Positions 46,812-56,547 of a stretch of 64,000 nucleotides of DNA are shown in pieces. The position numbers and the translations under genes were made by a program. Numbering within the stretch: the first letter of the stretch is position 1; each line of letters opens with the position of its first letter. The notes beneath the pieces were generated by a model. That model was given only the letters and a program-made list of their open reading frames with translations, had not been told where the DNA came from and did no database searches. Origin of the DNA: Clostridia bacterium (GTDB lineage Bacteria; Bacillota; Clostridia; Christensenellales; Borkfalkiaceae); assembly GCA_017399035.1 (NCBI GenBank), contig JAFQEM010000002.1:27944-91943 (forward strand), given 5' to 3'.

Positions 46812-49800
46812 ATGCTGGAGCAAATTTTAAAACTTAAAGAGAAAGATAATTCGTTAAAAGAATTTATCGGTTACGTCCGCCAAGGTATACCTTCGGCGGT
46901 TTTCGGCGTTACCGACGCATTTAAAAATTTTATAGTTTCAGCGTTAGACGAAAAGGTTTTATACGTCGTAAAAGACGGGCTTACCGCTAGGGTGGCGGTT
47001 GATGCAATAGCCGAAATATCTGGCAAAACCGCCGTTTATATTCCACCTAAAGATGAAATTTTGTTGCACAGCAGGGCGTTTTCTAAAGACAACACTTACG
47101 CTCGCATAAATGCATTTGCAAACATAAGCGGTGCAGACGTTATCGTAACCACGGCGGAAACGCTTATGCAAGCCGCCCCGAAAAATATAAGAAGAATTAC
47201 CCTTTGTAGGGATATGGAAAAAAGTCAAGAGCAAACGGTGGCAGAACTTATCAAAATGGGCTACACTCGTTGCGAAAATGCTGACACGCATAGCACTTTT
47301 TCGTTACGAGGGGATATTTTAGACGTATTTGCTATAAATTGTGAAAACCCCGTAAGAATAGATTTTTTTGGCGATACCGTTGAGAGCGTTAAGTTTTACG
47401 ACGCAGAAACTCGTGAAAATTTAGGTTACGTAGACAGCGTTGATATTTTACAAGCGCAAGAGTTTACTTTTTCGCAAGACGATTTTAATTTGTTCAGAAC
47501 TTTACTTAAAAAAGAATACGATTCGTCAAACAAATTGCAACGCTCACGGCTTAAAGATATAATTGATGATTTAACGGTTGCTATGGAAAACAGGGATGCT
47601 GACGGACTAACTGCGCTTAACGTTTTATCAATAGATTGCGCAAGCGTGTTCGACTATCTGCCCAAAGAAACGGTTGTGGTTATAGACGAGGCAAGAAGAG
47701 TTCACGAATTAGCAACGCTCAATCGCACGGAATTTACCGAAAGATTTAACTCTCTTTTCGAGGCGGGCGAAGTGTTTTCTTTCGCTCAAAAGAATTTTAA
47801 GAGTATAGAAGAATTGACGCAAATATTTAAGGGATACCGGTTGGTGGCAATGCAGGCGTTGTCCACGGCAATTCCTTTCTTTAATCCTTTAAAAATCGTC
47901 AATCCTGCAAACGGCGGGGTGGCTGATTATCAACTTGATTTTAAGGAAATTTTTACCGACATAGATAACTGGTTAAAGGGTGGTTATTCGATAACCGTTT
48001 GTACGGGCGACGTTAAACGTGCGCAAAATTTTGCATTTGAGTTGTCTAATAGGGGTATAGCATCTTCCGTTGATAACCACGGCAGTTTAAAAGGCGTAAA
48101 CGTGCGCGCTCAAAAACTTTCTCGTGGGTTTATATTCCACGAAGAAAAAACTGTTGTAATAGGTAGCGGAAACCTTTTTGCGAAACCCGTTTCCGCCAGA
48201 CGTATAAATAAGAAAAAAGGCTTTTTCACTGCGCCCGAAGTGGGGGATTTTTGCGTTCACGAAGTTCACGGTATAGGTAGGGTTTTGGGCAATAAAAAAA
48301 TATCTACTACCGAAGGCACTAAAGATTACGTTGCGGTTGAATATTCTGGCGGAGATATACTTTACGTTCCAGTTGAGCAAATGGATATTCTTACCCGTTA
48401 TCTTGGTGGTGATAAAAAACCAAGACTTTCAAAAATCGGCGGTAAGGACTTTGAGCGCATCAAAAAGAACGTTCGTGAAAGTATAAAGAAAATGAGTTTT
48501 GACTTAAAACAACTCTATCACGAGCGCGACGAGTTAAAAGGTTTTAAGTTTACCGACGATAAAGAACTTCAATCTCTCTTTGAAAATTCATTTCCCTTTG
48601 AAGACACGCCCGACCAAGCGCAAGCAAATTTAGACGTAAAAAACGATATGGTATCTGGTAGGGTTATGGATAGGCTAATTTGCGGAGACGTTGGCTTTGG
48701 AAAAACAGAAGTGGCATTAAGGGCTATATTTAGGGCAATAGCAAACGGCAAACAGGCGGTTATGCTTGCGCCAACAACTATTTTAACCGAACAGCATTAT
48801 AACACGGCAATCGAACGTTTTAAGGATTTTGGCATTAAAATTGCTTGTTTAAACAGGTTTAAGACCGCCAAACAGCAAAAGCAAATAGTTCAAGACGTTA
48901 AAGAGGGAAAAATAGATTTCGTTATAGGTACGCACAGGCTTTTGAGCAAAGACGTTGAGTTTAAAGATTTAGGAATTTTAGTGCTTGACGAAGAGCAGCG
49001 GTTTGGCGTCGAGCACAAAGAAAAAATTAAACTTTTAAAAAAGAACGTAGACGCGCTCACTTTAACGGCAACGCCTATACCTAGAACTTTGCATATGTCG
49101 CTTTCAGGTATTCGCGCCATAAGCACCATAAACACGCCACCAAAAAAGCGTTTACCCGTACAAACTTACGTTACGGAAGAAACTGAAACGTTAATTAAAG
49201 ATGCAATCAATCGTGAAGTAAATCGTGGTGGTCAAGCGTTTATACTCTACAATAGGGTAGAGAGCATTTTCACTTTTGCAGATAATATAAAAAGATTGTT
49301 ACCAAACGTAAAAATCACGGTAGTACACGGTCAAATGGAAGAGCGTATTATGGAAAGTAACGTGATGAATTTTTACCGTGGCGAAAGCGACGTGCTAATA
49401 TCTACCACTATTATAGAAAACGGCATTGATTTACCCAAAGCAAACACGCTTATCGTTATTGACGCCGATAAGTTAGGACTTTCTACGCTCTATCAGTTGA
49501 AAGGTAGGGTGGGCAGAAGTGACCGTTTAGCTTATGCGTATTTTACCTTTAAGCGTGAAAAAATTCTTTCTGAAACGGCTTTTGAAAGGCTTAACGCTAT
49601 AATAGAGTTTACCGAAATGGGCAGTGGAATAAAAATTGCTATGCGCGACCTTGAAATTAGGGGTGCGGGTAATATTTTGGGCGCAGAACAGCACGGACAT
49701 ATGGAAAAGATAGGTTACGAACTGTATTCTAAACTTTTAAGAGAAGAAATTTCTGGTAAAGAAGAGATTATACCTGAACTCGACGTAAGAGTTTCTGCTT

Positions 49801-50207
49801 TTATACCCGACGGTTATATAGAGAGTGGGGTGGCTCGTATGGACGCTTATAAAGAGATTGCCGAGATAAATTCTCTAGACGCTGAAAACGAGTTCCGCTC
49901 AAGAATAGAAGATATTTACGGTTCAATCCCTAGTGAAACGGAAAATCTTATAAACATTGCGGTGGTTAAAATGCTTGCAATGAAACTGGGCGTAAAAGAA
50001 ATAAACGTAAAAAAAGCAACCGTAAATTTAGTCTTTAGCGATTTTAACGCTTTTGCAGATAAAAACCTTGCCCGCGCTATGGACGAATTTTCTGATTGCG
50101 TAACGATTTCAATGGCTACAGAGCCAAGTTTAGAATTTATAAGAAACGGACAAACCAACTGCGAAATGCTATCAAAGTTGAGAGCATTTTTAACGGCTAC
50201 GCTGTAG
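46812..50207 (+). CDS. mfd: Transcription-repair coupling factor
   Basis: Mfd removes RNA polymerase stalled at DNA lesions and recruits UvrA. The 1131-aa protein has N-terminal UvrB-like domains (about 1-350), the RNA-polymerase-interacting Tudor-like region (GDFCVHEVHGIGR onward, near 480), and a RecG-like motor with GDVGFGKTEVALRA, LDEEQRFGVEHKE, TATPIPRTLHMSL and LKGRVGRSDRLAYAYF. The C-terminal TRCF domain masks UvrA binding. No strong Shine-Dalgarno is seen before ATG 46812. Confidence 0.96.
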   Translation: MLEQILKLKEKDNSLKEFIGYVRQGIPSAVFGVTDAFKNFIVSALDEKVLYVVKDGLTARVAVDAIAEISGKTAVYIPPKDEILLHSRAFSKDNTYARINAFANISGADVIVTTAETLMQAAPKNIRRITLCRDMEKSQEQTVAELIKMGYTRCENADTHSTFSLRGDILDVFAINCENPVRIDFFGDTVESVKFYDAETRENLGYVDSVDILQAQEFTFSQDDFNLFRTLLKKEYDSSNKLQRSRLKDIIDDLTVAMENRDADGLTALNVLSIDCASVFDYLPKETVVVIDEARRVHELATLNRTEFTERFNSLFEAGEVFSFAQKNFKSIEELTQIFKGYRLVAMQALSTAIPFFNPLKIVNPANGGVADYQLDFKEIFTDIDNWLKGGYSITVCTGDVKRAQNFAFELSNRGIASSVDNHGSLKGVNVRAQKLSRGFIFHEEKTVVIGSGNLFAKPVSARRINKKKGFFTAPEVGDFCVHEVHGIGRVLGNKKISTTEGTKDYVAVEYSGGDILYVPVEQMDILTRYLGGDKKPRLSKIGGKDFERIKKNVRESIKKMSFDLKQLYHERDELKGFKFTDDKELQSLFENSFPFEDTPDQAQANLDVKNDMVSGRVMDRLICGDVGFGKTEVALRAIFRAIANGKQAVMLAPTTILTEQHYNTAIERFKDFGIKIACLNRFKTAKQQKQIVQDVKEGKIDFVIGTHRLLSKDVEFKDLGILVLDEEQRFGVEHKEKIKLLKKNVDALTLTATPIPRTLHMSLSGIRAISTINTPPKKRLPVQTYVTEETETLIKDAINREVNRGGQAFILYNRVESIFTFADNIKRLLPNVKITVVHGQMEERIMESNVMNFYRGESDVLISTTIIENGIDLPKANTLIVIDADKLGLSTLYQLKGRVGRSDRLAYAYFTFKREKILSETAFERLNAIIEFTEMGSGIKIAMRDLEIRGAGNILGAEQHGHMEKIGYELYSKLLREEISGKEEIIPELDVRVSAFIPDGYIESGVARMDAYKEIAEINSLDAENEFRSRIEDIYGSIPSETENLINIAVVKMLAMKLGVKEINVKKATVNLVFSDFNAFADKNLARAMDEFSDCVTISMATEPSLEFIRNGQTNCEMLSKLRAFLTATL

Positions 50208-50339
50208 AGTTAATTTAATTTATATTAAAAATAATATAAATATCGCAAAAACCAAAAAAAACGATTGCAATTTTTTTGCGTATAGTATATAATTTACGGG
50301 TATAGCAAAAAATTTCATCTTGTAATGGGAGAATTATAT

Positions 50340-52241
50340 ATGAGAAAACCTTTTGTCGCTTTAGCGTCTTTAATTTTATCGCTAGTTTTAAGCCTTTCTT
50401 TCTTGGGTGGGTGCAATCTCGTAACCGTAGATAGTGAAAGGGATATGAATCAAATTGTTGCCACCGTTAAGATTGACGCAAGCGCAGATGCTGACGAAAT
50501 TAAGAAAAAAGATATCGTAATGTCGTATATCAACTACGGCTATATGTACGAATATAATTATGGCTATTCTCGTGAAAAAGTTATAAATCTTATCTTAAAT
50601 CAACTTATAACCACTAGAGTTTACGTTCAAAATGCAATCATTAAGTTTGACGCAGACGAAGATATTTATAAAGGAAATATAGTTGACGCTCAAAAGGGTA
50701 AATGGGATATGGATAGATATCTCACTGAAGAAGAGTTGATTGACGTTGAATATTTAACCGTTAAAGATATGAACGACCTTATCAAAAACTACGTTGAAAA
50801 CGACGGTGAAAAGGTAAACGACACTCTTATTGAAACGGTAAGAACAGTTCCCACAAACGCGGCAAACAAAGAAAAGAAATTAAGTGACGCCGAAAAGAAA
50901 GCCTATATAAATAAAGACGTTCAAACGGGTGAAATTAAGGGTATTGATACCGATAGCACTAATGAACGTCGTGAGGCTTATAACGAAGTTGTTGAACTTT
51001 TAGAAGTAAATCAACTTTTGGGCGATTCGTTCAACGGTAAACTTGAAAACACAATTTACTATAAAGAAACCATTGAAGGCTATAAAGAAAATAAACTTTT
51101 AGAAAAATTTGAAAAGTGCATAACCGACAACGCAAGGGCTAAAATTGATTATCAAGATTTGCAAGACAAATATTTGAATAATTATGAAACACAATCTCAA
51201 ATGACCTCTAAAGAGTTTGGTGAAAAACTCTCTTCTGCAACTGCTGAAGACCCCGTTTTGGTTTCAAACGCAAAAGGCTTTGGTTACGTTTATAACTTGC
51301 TTTTAGGCGCAAGCGAAGCGCAAACTAAAAAGATTAACGAAATTGAAGAAACTGATATTCAAGAACGTGCAAAAGAAAGAAAGAAAATTCTTGCAAGCAC
51401 AACCGTTAAAGATTTGCGTTCTACTTGGCTTTTGAGCGGTTATGATTTTGACACCACAACAAAGTGCTTTACTGGGGACTACACTTTCACTAGCGCAAGC
51501 AACAGTTTGCCTTTCAAAGGTAGCGTAACTCATCTTAACGCAAGCGATAAAGATAACGAAGATTATAAGGCAGAGTACCGTGTAGACGCCGTTGACGAGT
51601 TTTCACTTTCTTCTTTCGTTCAAATGATGGAAGAATACGTTTATGGTGAAGAGCAAACGGGCGAAACGGTTACAGACCAGTCAGTTTATAAAAAGGTAAA
51701 ATATACCGCTGGCGTAGAAGAATACGAAGAAAAGATAAACGAACTCTTGTTTGCTTTCTCAACCGATAGTGGTTCACTTAACACCTACAAAGGTTATGCA
51801 ATTTCACCCGTACCAGAAGACGGCAAAGAAACTTATATGCAAGAATTTGCTGACGCAGGTAGAGAACTTATTACGTTGGGCGGTCAAAGTTATATAATGG
51901 TTGCAACCGATTACGGTTATCATATTATGTTCTTCTCTCAAGCGTTTGATAGTTATAATTACGATACTTTAGAAAAATATCTTAATTTCTTAACTGGCAA
52001 AACTTTAGATGAAGACGGTTGGAAAGCCGAATTAAAGGCGGAAGTTCTTGACAAGTGGGATGACGAAGAAAACCTTGATACCGATTCTTTCCTTTATAAA
52101 CTCTATAGCGCAGTTGCAAGCACTAAAGTTGATGACCAACTTAAAAAAGTTCAAAACAAGTTGCTTAACGACCACGTTTACAGTTCTAACGGTGGGGTTA
52201 CTAGATATCCCAAAACTTACCAAGACCTGTTGAACGCATAA
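50340..52241 (+). CDS. Lipoprotein with SurA/PrsA-like folding-helper architecture
   Basis: A 633-aa lipoprotein: signal peptide with lipobox LGGC (Cys near residue 26), then long helical regions. YINYGYMYEYNYGYSREKVI and NLILNQLITTRVYVQNAI resemble the SurA N-terminal chaperone fold. Near residue 520-545 ELITLGGQSYIMVATDYGYH resembles the last strand of a parvulin domain, but the complete catalytic set is not evident, so isomerase activity is uncertain. A PrsA-like protein after mfd is common in Clostridia. GGGAG 7 bp upstream supports ATG 50340 rather than the ATG at 50325. Confidence 0.72.
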   Translation: MRKPFVALASLILSLVLSLSFLGGCNLVTVDSERDMNQIVATVKIDASADADEIKKKDIVMSYINYGYMYEYNYGYSREKVINLILNQLITTRVYVQNAIIKFDADEDIYKGNIVDAQKGKWDMDRYLTEEELIDVEYLTVKDMNDLIKNYVENDGEKVNDTLIETVRTVPTNAANKEKKLSDAEKKAYINKDVQTGEIKGIDTDSTNERREAYNEVVELLEVNQLLGDSFNGKLENTIYYKETIEGYKENKLLEKFEKCITDNARAKIDYQDLQDKYLNNYETQSQMTSKEFGEKLSSATAEDPVLVSNAKGFGYVYNLLLGASEAQTKKINEIEETDIQERAKERKKILASTTVKDLRSTWLLSGYDFDTTTKCFTGDYTFTSASNSLPFKGSVTHLNASDKDNEDYKAEYRVDAVDEFSLSSFVQMMEEYVYGEEQTGETVTDQSVYKKVKYTAGVEEYEEKINELLFAFSTDSGSLNTYKGYAISPVPEDGKETYMQEFADAGRELITLGGQSYIMVATDYGYHIMFFSQAFDSYNYDTLEKYLNFLTGKTLDEDGWKAELKAEVLDKWDDEENLDTDSFLYKLYSAVASTKVDDQLKKVQNKLLNDHVYSSNGGVTRYPKTYQDLLNA

Positions 52242-52263
52242 AAATTATAGTTATTAAAGTAAT

Positions 52264-52295
52264 TAAAAACGCAGGTTTGCAAACCTGCGTTTTAA
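52264..52295 (+). terminator. Terminator after the SurA/PrsA-like gene
   Basis: AACGCAGGTTTGC and GCAAACCTGCGTT form a perfect stem followed by TTTT. Confidence 0.9.
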
Positions 52296-52310
52296 CTTGA
52301 AATTAAAGTT

Positions 52311-52901
52311 ATGATTCTTTATTTTGATACCGAAACAACTTCACTTCGCCCGGGGCAAATATGTCAACTGTCTTACGTTATGCAAGAGGGGCTTTCGTTG
52401 CGCGCTCGTAATCTGTTTTTTACCGTCGACAGTATGGATTATTCGGCTTATGCGGTGCACGGCTTTAGTTTAGAAAAACTTTCCGTGCTTTCTAACGGTA
52501 AGCGGTTTGAAGATTATATTGATATAATAGAGCAAGATTTTGCTTGTGCTGACCTTATAGTATCGCATAACACAGCGTTTGACTTTATGTTTATGCGCGC
52601 TGAATACGAGCGTTTAGGCAAAGTTTTTGCACCTAAAAAAGAGTTTTGCTCAATGAAAAAGTTTACCCCTATCTGTAAGTTGCCAAAAAATAGGGGTGAG
52701 GGGTATAAATATCCAAAACTATCCGAACTTTGTGATTTTTTACATATCAGCAATCAAAAAATAAGTGATGCGTCGCAAAAAATTTTCGGCGCAAACGCAG
52801 GCTTTCACGACGCGCGCTTTGATACCACGGCAGTTGTGCTTGCATTAAATGCAGGTGTTAAAGAAGTTGTAGAACTAGAGGAGATTAAAAATTACTTATG
52901 A
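52311..52901 (+). CDS. DnaQ-like 3'-5' exonuclease (DEDDh)
   Basis: A 196-aa exonuclease-fold protein. Exo I is LYFDTETTSLRPGQ (Asp, Glu), Exo II is VSHNTAFDFMFMR (Asp) and Exo III is FHDARFDTTAV (His, Asp), so the active site is complete. It is shorter than polymerase proofreading domains with accessory parts and may act in repair or RNA/DNA turnover. Its stop overlaps the PHP gene by 4 bp (ATGA), linking the two. Confidence 0.88.
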   Translation: MILYFDTETTSLRPGQICQLSYVMQEGLSLRARNLFFTVDSMDYSAYAVHGFSLEKLSVLSNGKRFEDYIDIIEQDFACADLIVSHNTAFDFMFMRAEYERLGKVFAPKKEFCSMKKFTPICKLPKNRGEGYKYPKLSELCDFLHISNQKISDASQKIFGANAGFHDARFDTTAVVLALNAGVKEVVELEEIKNYL

Positions 52902-53617
52902 TTAAACTTGAAACACATTTACACGCTATCGGTGGCAGTGTTTGCGCAGACGGTAATTCCGACTTGACTGTAAAAAAATATCTTGAGTTAGGTTACGGCG
53001 CAGTTGTGGTTACCACTCATTACTCTAGAAATTATTACGTTTCTTATCCAGGTCAAAGTCATAAAGAAAAAATAGATTATTTTTTCAAGGTGTACGACGA
53101 TTTTGCTAATATAGCCAACCAAAAGGGGCTTAAAACCTTTTTTGGCGTAGAGGTTATGTGTTTGCCAACTAACACGGAATATATGCTTATAGGTTTTGAT
53201 AGAGAGTTTTTATATAATAATATTCCACTCTTTTGCTATTCACAACAAGAACTTTTTGCGCTTGCTCAAAAACACGGTCTTTTTATGTATCAATCTCATC
53301 CGTTTAGAACTAACGTTACGGCGGGCGACCCTAAATTTATGCACGGCGCGGAATCTTTTAACGGTCATTATCATCATATAAACGACAACACTAACGCTAA
53401 AAAGTTTTGCGAAGAAAATAATTTAGTTGGGCTTTCGGGAACGGACTATCATCACGACGACCAACCTATAACGGCGGGCATATATATTCCCGACGGAATT
53501 GAAACGGAAAAAGAACTTGCTAAATGTTATTTTGATAAAAACTTTACTCTTATTAAAGAAGAAGAAAAATATTTAACCGCCTTAAACGTTTATCGTAATA
53601 AAGCAGTTAAAAAATAA
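52898..53617 (+). CDS. PHP-domain phosphoesterase
   Basis: A 239-aa protein of the polymerase-and-histidinol-phosphatase superfamily. Metal-binding motifs are LETHLHAIGGSVCADG (H-x-H), VVTTHYSRNYY, YQSHPFRTN and GLSGTDYHHDDQ. Such proteins are di- or trinuclear metal phosphatases acting on small phosphate esters or nucleotides; the substrate is unknown. Translational coupling to the exonuclease suggests a shared nucleic-acid or nucleotide role. Confidence 0.8.
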   Translation: MIKLETHLHAIGGSVCADGNSDLTVKKYLELGYGAVVVTTHYSRNYYVSYPGQSHKEKIDYFFKVYDDFANIANQKGLKTFFGVEVMCLPTNTEYMLIGFDREFLYNNIPLFCYSQQELFALAQKHGLFMYQSHPFRTNVTAGDPKFMHGAESFNGHYHHINDNTNAKKFCEENNLVGLSGTDYHHDDQPITAGIYIPDGIETEKELAKCYFDKNFTLIKEEEKYLTALNVYRNKAVKK

Positions 53618-53657
53618 AAAGTTTGTTATATTACTAATAAAAGGTATATTGAGATTT

Positions 53658-54635
53658 ATGGTGGATTTTTTAACGGTTTTAATTGCGGTTGTATCGCTTA
53701 TAATTATAGCAGTGCCAGGGTTTTTGATTGTAAAAACTAAACTAGTTGACAGTTCTGCGACGGGCGCGCTGTCTGCAATAGTGTTATACGTTTGTGCACC
53801 TGCGCAAGTGTTTATGGGTTTTCAAAAAACTTCTTTTAATAAAGATATCGGCATAAATATGCTAATTGTTGCAGGGCTTGCAACTTTGATACATTTACTT
53901 ATGATATTGATAATGTATTTATCAATAAGGGGCAAAGAACAACAAAGAAAAAAGAGTGTAGTGCGCCTTGCTGGTGTGTTTGGAAACGCTGCCTATATGG
54001 GTTTACCGTTTTTGCAAATACTTTATCCAGGTAATGCTCAAATGGTCGTTTACGCCTCGGTTGTAATTTCTATTTTTAATATTTTAACTTGGACTTTCGG
54101 CGTATATATGATAACGGGCAATCTAAAAGACGTTTCTCTTAAAAAGGTAATATTTCACCCCGTAATAATAGCCGTTGTGTTAGGTGTGCTATCTTTTGTT
54201 TTAATTCAAAAACCTATAACTGATATTTGCGCTAACGGCACAACGGGCAAAACCGTTCTGCAAAGTTTATTAAACGGTGTAGATATGGTTGGAAATATGG
54301 TAACACCGCTTGCTATGTTCGTAATAGGTATGCGCCTTGCCAACGTAAATCTTCAACAATTATTTTTAGACAAATGGGCGTATATATCGTCTGTGTTCAA
54401 ACTTGTCGTAATGTCATTTTTAACTATATTGATAACCGTATTTTTACCTATTGACACAACGGTCAAATGCGCTATATTTTTCTTGCATTCAATGCCAAGC
54501 GCAGCAAGTTGCGCCCTGCAATCCGTAAGGTTTGGTGGTGATGGTGATTTTGCTTCCGTTGCGGTATTGCTTTCCACTTTATTGTCAATAATTACAATAC
54601 CATTAACTTATCTATTATTTAGCGCGTTATTGTAA
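53658..54635 (+). CDS. AEC-family (auxin efflux carrier-like) permease
   Basis: A 325-aa transporter with about ten helices. VPGFLIVKTKLVDSSATGAL followed by CAPAQVF and GVFGNAAYMGLPFLQ are typical of the AEC family, which in bacteria moves organic acids such as malate. The frame opens at TTG 53649, but TATATT at 53645-53650 looks like a -10 box 7 bp before ATG 53658, which I prefer. A terminator follows. Confidence 0.87.
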   Translation: MVDFLTVLIAVVSLIIIAVPGFLIVKTKLVDSSATGALSAIVLYVCAPAQVFMGFQKTSFNKDIGINMLIVAGLATLIHLLMILIMYLSIRGKEQQRKKSVVRLAGVFGNAAYMGLPFLQILYPGNAQMVVYASVVISIFNILTWTFGVYMITGNLKDVSLKKVIFHPVIIAVVLGVLSFVLIQKPITDICANGTTGKTVLQSLLNGVDMVGNMVTPLAMFVIGMRLANVNLQQLFLDKWAYISSVFKLVVMSFLTILITVFLPIDTTVKCAIFFLHSMPSAASCALQSVRFGGDGDFASVAVLLSTLLSIITIPLTYLLFSALL

Positions 54636-54645
54636 CTAAAAAAAT

Positions 54646-54678
54646 AAACCGTGTGCAAAATTTGCACACGGTTTTCAT
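54646..54678. terminator. Terminator between AEC gene and small membrane gene
   Basis: AAACCGTGTGCAAA pairs perfectly with TTTGCACACGGTTT; converging genes share it. Confidence 0.92.
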
Positions 54679-54688
54679 TATTATAAAC

Positions 54689-54955
54689 TTATCTTTTACC
54701 GTATCTATCAATGTCAATGCGTTTAGAACGACTTTTATATTGTTTTTTAAGCATTTTAGCAGGAACTAAACAAATAACAAAGAAAACAGAAAATAGCACC
54801 CACAAAACCCCTAAAGCAATATACCAAAAAAGATTTAGCAAGCAGTAAAGACAAAATAGCATAACTCCGCCAAAACCTTTGCATTCGTGTCCAATCCCAA
54901 ATCTCCATTTGCTTAAATTTACCATTTTTTGAAATAAAGTAAGTTTTTCAGCCAT
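54689..54955 (-). CDS. Small two-helix membrane protein
   Basis: An 88-aa protein with a long hydrophobic region at about residues 30-66 that can form two helices (GVMLFCLYCLLNLFWYIALG, then VLWVLFSVFFVICLV). The tail is strongly basic (KMLKKQYKSRSKRIDIDRYG). AAGGAG precedes the ATG, and a consensus promoter lies at 54989-55017. It is well supported as a gene; function unknown. Confidence 0.72.
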   Translation of the reverse strand: MAEKLTLFQKMVNLSKWRFGIGHECKGFGGVMLFCLYCLLNLFWYIALGVLWVLFSVFFVICLVPAKMLKKQYKSRSKRIDIDRYGKR

Positions 54956-54988
54956 AACAAACTCCTTAAAACAAGTTAATTTTATTAA

Positions 54989-55017
54989 AATATATCACAG
55001 GTTTAACTTTTTGTCAA
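54989..55017 (-). promoter_or_regulatory. Promoter of the small membrane gene
   Basis: On the minus strand TTGACA (plus 55012-55017) and TATATT (plus 54989-54994) are 17 bp apart. Between here and the tRNA terminator (55018-55200) I see only AT-rich spacer. Confidence 0.8.
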
Positions 55018-55201
55018 CGGCAAATTAAAAAAAGAAAAAAGTTGGTTATTTTTATTGAAAATTTTAAAAATTAAGTTTTATTTATTGATAGTTAATAATT
55101 AAAAATTGAATATATTTTATTTAATTAACAACTGCAAAAACTATTTATGCGTTTTAACTTTCCACTTTCTAAAAATTTAAAAATTAGCCATTTTCACAAA
55201 A

Positions 55202-55236
55202 AAAGGCACCCCACGCAAAAGGTGAGATGCTTTTTT
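55202..55236 (-). terminator. Terminator of the tRNA-Gln gene
   Basis: On the minus strand GCATCTCAC pairs with GTGGGGTGC (two wobbles) and is followed by CTTTTTTT, directly after the tRNA CCA end. Confidence 0.82.
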
Positions 55237-55312
55237 TGGCAGGGGTAGCTGGATTCGAACCAACGAAGTGACGGAGTCAGAGTCCGTTGCCTTACCGCTT
55301 GGCGATACCCCT
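55237..55312 (-). tRNA. tRNA-Gln (anticodon CTG), CCA encoded
   Basis: A 76-nt cloverleaf on the minus strand. The acceptor AGGGGTA pairs with TACCCCT, and discriminator G and CCA are encoded. The D arm is CCAAGCGGTAAGG; the anticodon stem ACGGA/TCCGT encloses CTCTGAC, giving anticodon CTG (codon CAG). The T arm is GTTGG-TTCGAAT-CCAGC. It is likely a substrate of the GlnRS encoded at 36.3 kb. Confidence 0.97.
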
Positions 55313-55329
55313 ATGCAATTTACCTATGT

Positions 55330-55358
55330 ATTTTATCAAATGATTTAAGTTTTTACAA
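55330..55358 (-). promoter_or_regulatory. Promoter of tRNA-Gln
   Basis: On the minus strand TTGTAA (plus 55353-55358), a 17-bp spacer and TAAAAT (plus 55330-55335), 17 bp before the mature 5' end. Confidence 0.65.
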
Positions 55359-55539
55359 GCATTTTAAGCCATTTTCTAATTTTTATTTATAAAATTTAAC
55401 TACAAGATAAAATTCAACCACAAATTATTTGCAATATAAAGAAAGTGTTGTAATCAAAACAATTACAAAATTTACTAATTAGGATGGTTATACCAAAAGA
55501 TTGTAAAACTTATAACAATTCGTAAAGTTTGTTTACTTA

Positions 55540-55590
55540 GCAAGCACTCTATTAGAGTCGTACTAGTTTGTGTTAAAATAGCAAACTTGC
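55540..55590. other. Folded, non-coding segment in a 360-bp spacer
   Basis: GCAAG (55540-55544) and CTTGC (55586-55590) enclose two hairpins, ACTCT-ATT-AGAGT and GTTTG...CAAAC. A second GTTTG nearby allows an alternative pairing. No gene is visible between the tRNA promoter and the AraC gene. This could be a small RNA or an operator-rich spacer; support is structural only. Confidence 0.35.
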
Positions 55591-55675
55591 CTTCTACTAC
55601 GAGCTGCAAATAAAAACAATCGCCTTTCGTTATTTATTTTCTGTAATTTCGCCCGTTTAACGTGAGCGCATTTTA

Positions 55676-56437
55676 CTATCTTTTTGGGGTTGTTCCGAAC
55701 ATTTTAAGGTATGCTTTATAAAAAGACGAATAGTTAGAATATCCACACATTTCATAAACTTCAGTTGGCGTATAGTTTTCTAAAAGTAATTTTCTTGCAT
55801 ATATCAAGCGTTTTTGCACTATATACGAGTGTATTGATATGCCCATTTCATTTTTGAACGAGTGTGATAACAATGATGCCGAAAAGTTCAATTTTTTACT
55901 AATAGTTTGTACGGATAAATTATTTGATAAGTTATTTTCAATATACTTTATGCAATTAGCGACAATAGGTTTTGTTTTTTTGGTATAACAAAAGTCGTTT
56001 GTTGATTTAGAAAATTCAGATAAAATCGTCAACAATCCGCCGTATAAAAAAAGACCGTCGGTGCTATTCTGCTCTTCTTTATTTAATAAATCGCATGATT
56101 TTTTTAGTAATGATAAAATTAGTTCGTTGGGATTTGTTAAAATATTTATATTCTCAAAAAAATCTTTAGGTAGTAAAGAAAGGTATTCTTGGTCGGGTAT
56201 GGAAATTTTTAATCTTTCAAATTCTTGAATGTTTTCAAGAATAAAAACGTGAAACTTCCCTTTAGGAATAAAGACAAGCGAATTGTTTGAAAGTTTTTCC
56301 GTAAATTTTTCGGTTTTTATGGTTGCGCCACCGCCCAAATAGAATAAAAGTTCGTGATAGTCGTGCATTTCACGCTCTTGAATATCAGCGCCTTTGACGT
56401 GAGTAAATTTGATATTGTTAAAAAATAAAGTTGCCAT
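55676..56437 (-). CDS. AraC-family regulator, glycan-locus regulator 1
   Basis: A 253-aa regulator. The N-terminal cupin-like sensor (about 1-130) contains HDYHELLFYLGGGATIKT and VFIPKGKFHVFIL. The C-terminal double helix-turn-helix (about 155-253) has NLSVQTISKKLNFSASLLSH and YTPTEVYEMCGYSNYSSFYK, ending TTPKR. It is divergent from the aminotransferase-fold gene, so it probably controls the 56.5-60 kb operon in response to a sugar. A -10 box lies 6 bp before the ATG with no ribosome site, so the mRNA is probably leaderless. Confidence 0.92.
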   Translation of the reverse strand: MATLFFNNIKFTHVKGADIQEREMHDYHELLFYLGGGATIKTEKFTEKLSNNSLVFIPKGKFHVFILENIQEFERLKISIPDQEYLSLLPKDFFENINILTNPNELILSLLKKSCDLLNKEEQNSTDGLFLYGGLLTILSEFSKSTNDFCYTKKTKPIVANCIKYIENNLSNNLSVQTISKKLNFSASLLSHSFKNEMGISIHSYIVQKRLIYARKLLLENYTPTEVYEMCGYSNYSSFYKAYLKMFGTTPKR

Positions 56438-56443
56438 ATAAAT

Positions 56444-56472
56444 ATTATATCATAATTTTGCAAGTTTTTCAA
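56444..56472 (-). promoter_or_regulatory. Promoter of AraC regulator 1 (leaderless)
   Basis: On the minus strand TTGAAA (plus 56467-56472), a 17-bp spacer and TATAAT (plus 56444-56449). Six bases separate the -10 from the ATG at 56437. Confidence 0.72.
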
Positions 56473-56547
56473 TGTTTTTAGCCAAAAAGGATATTTACAT
56501 TTCAAAATATATATGCTAATATATATTTAGTATAAAAAGGAGCAATT

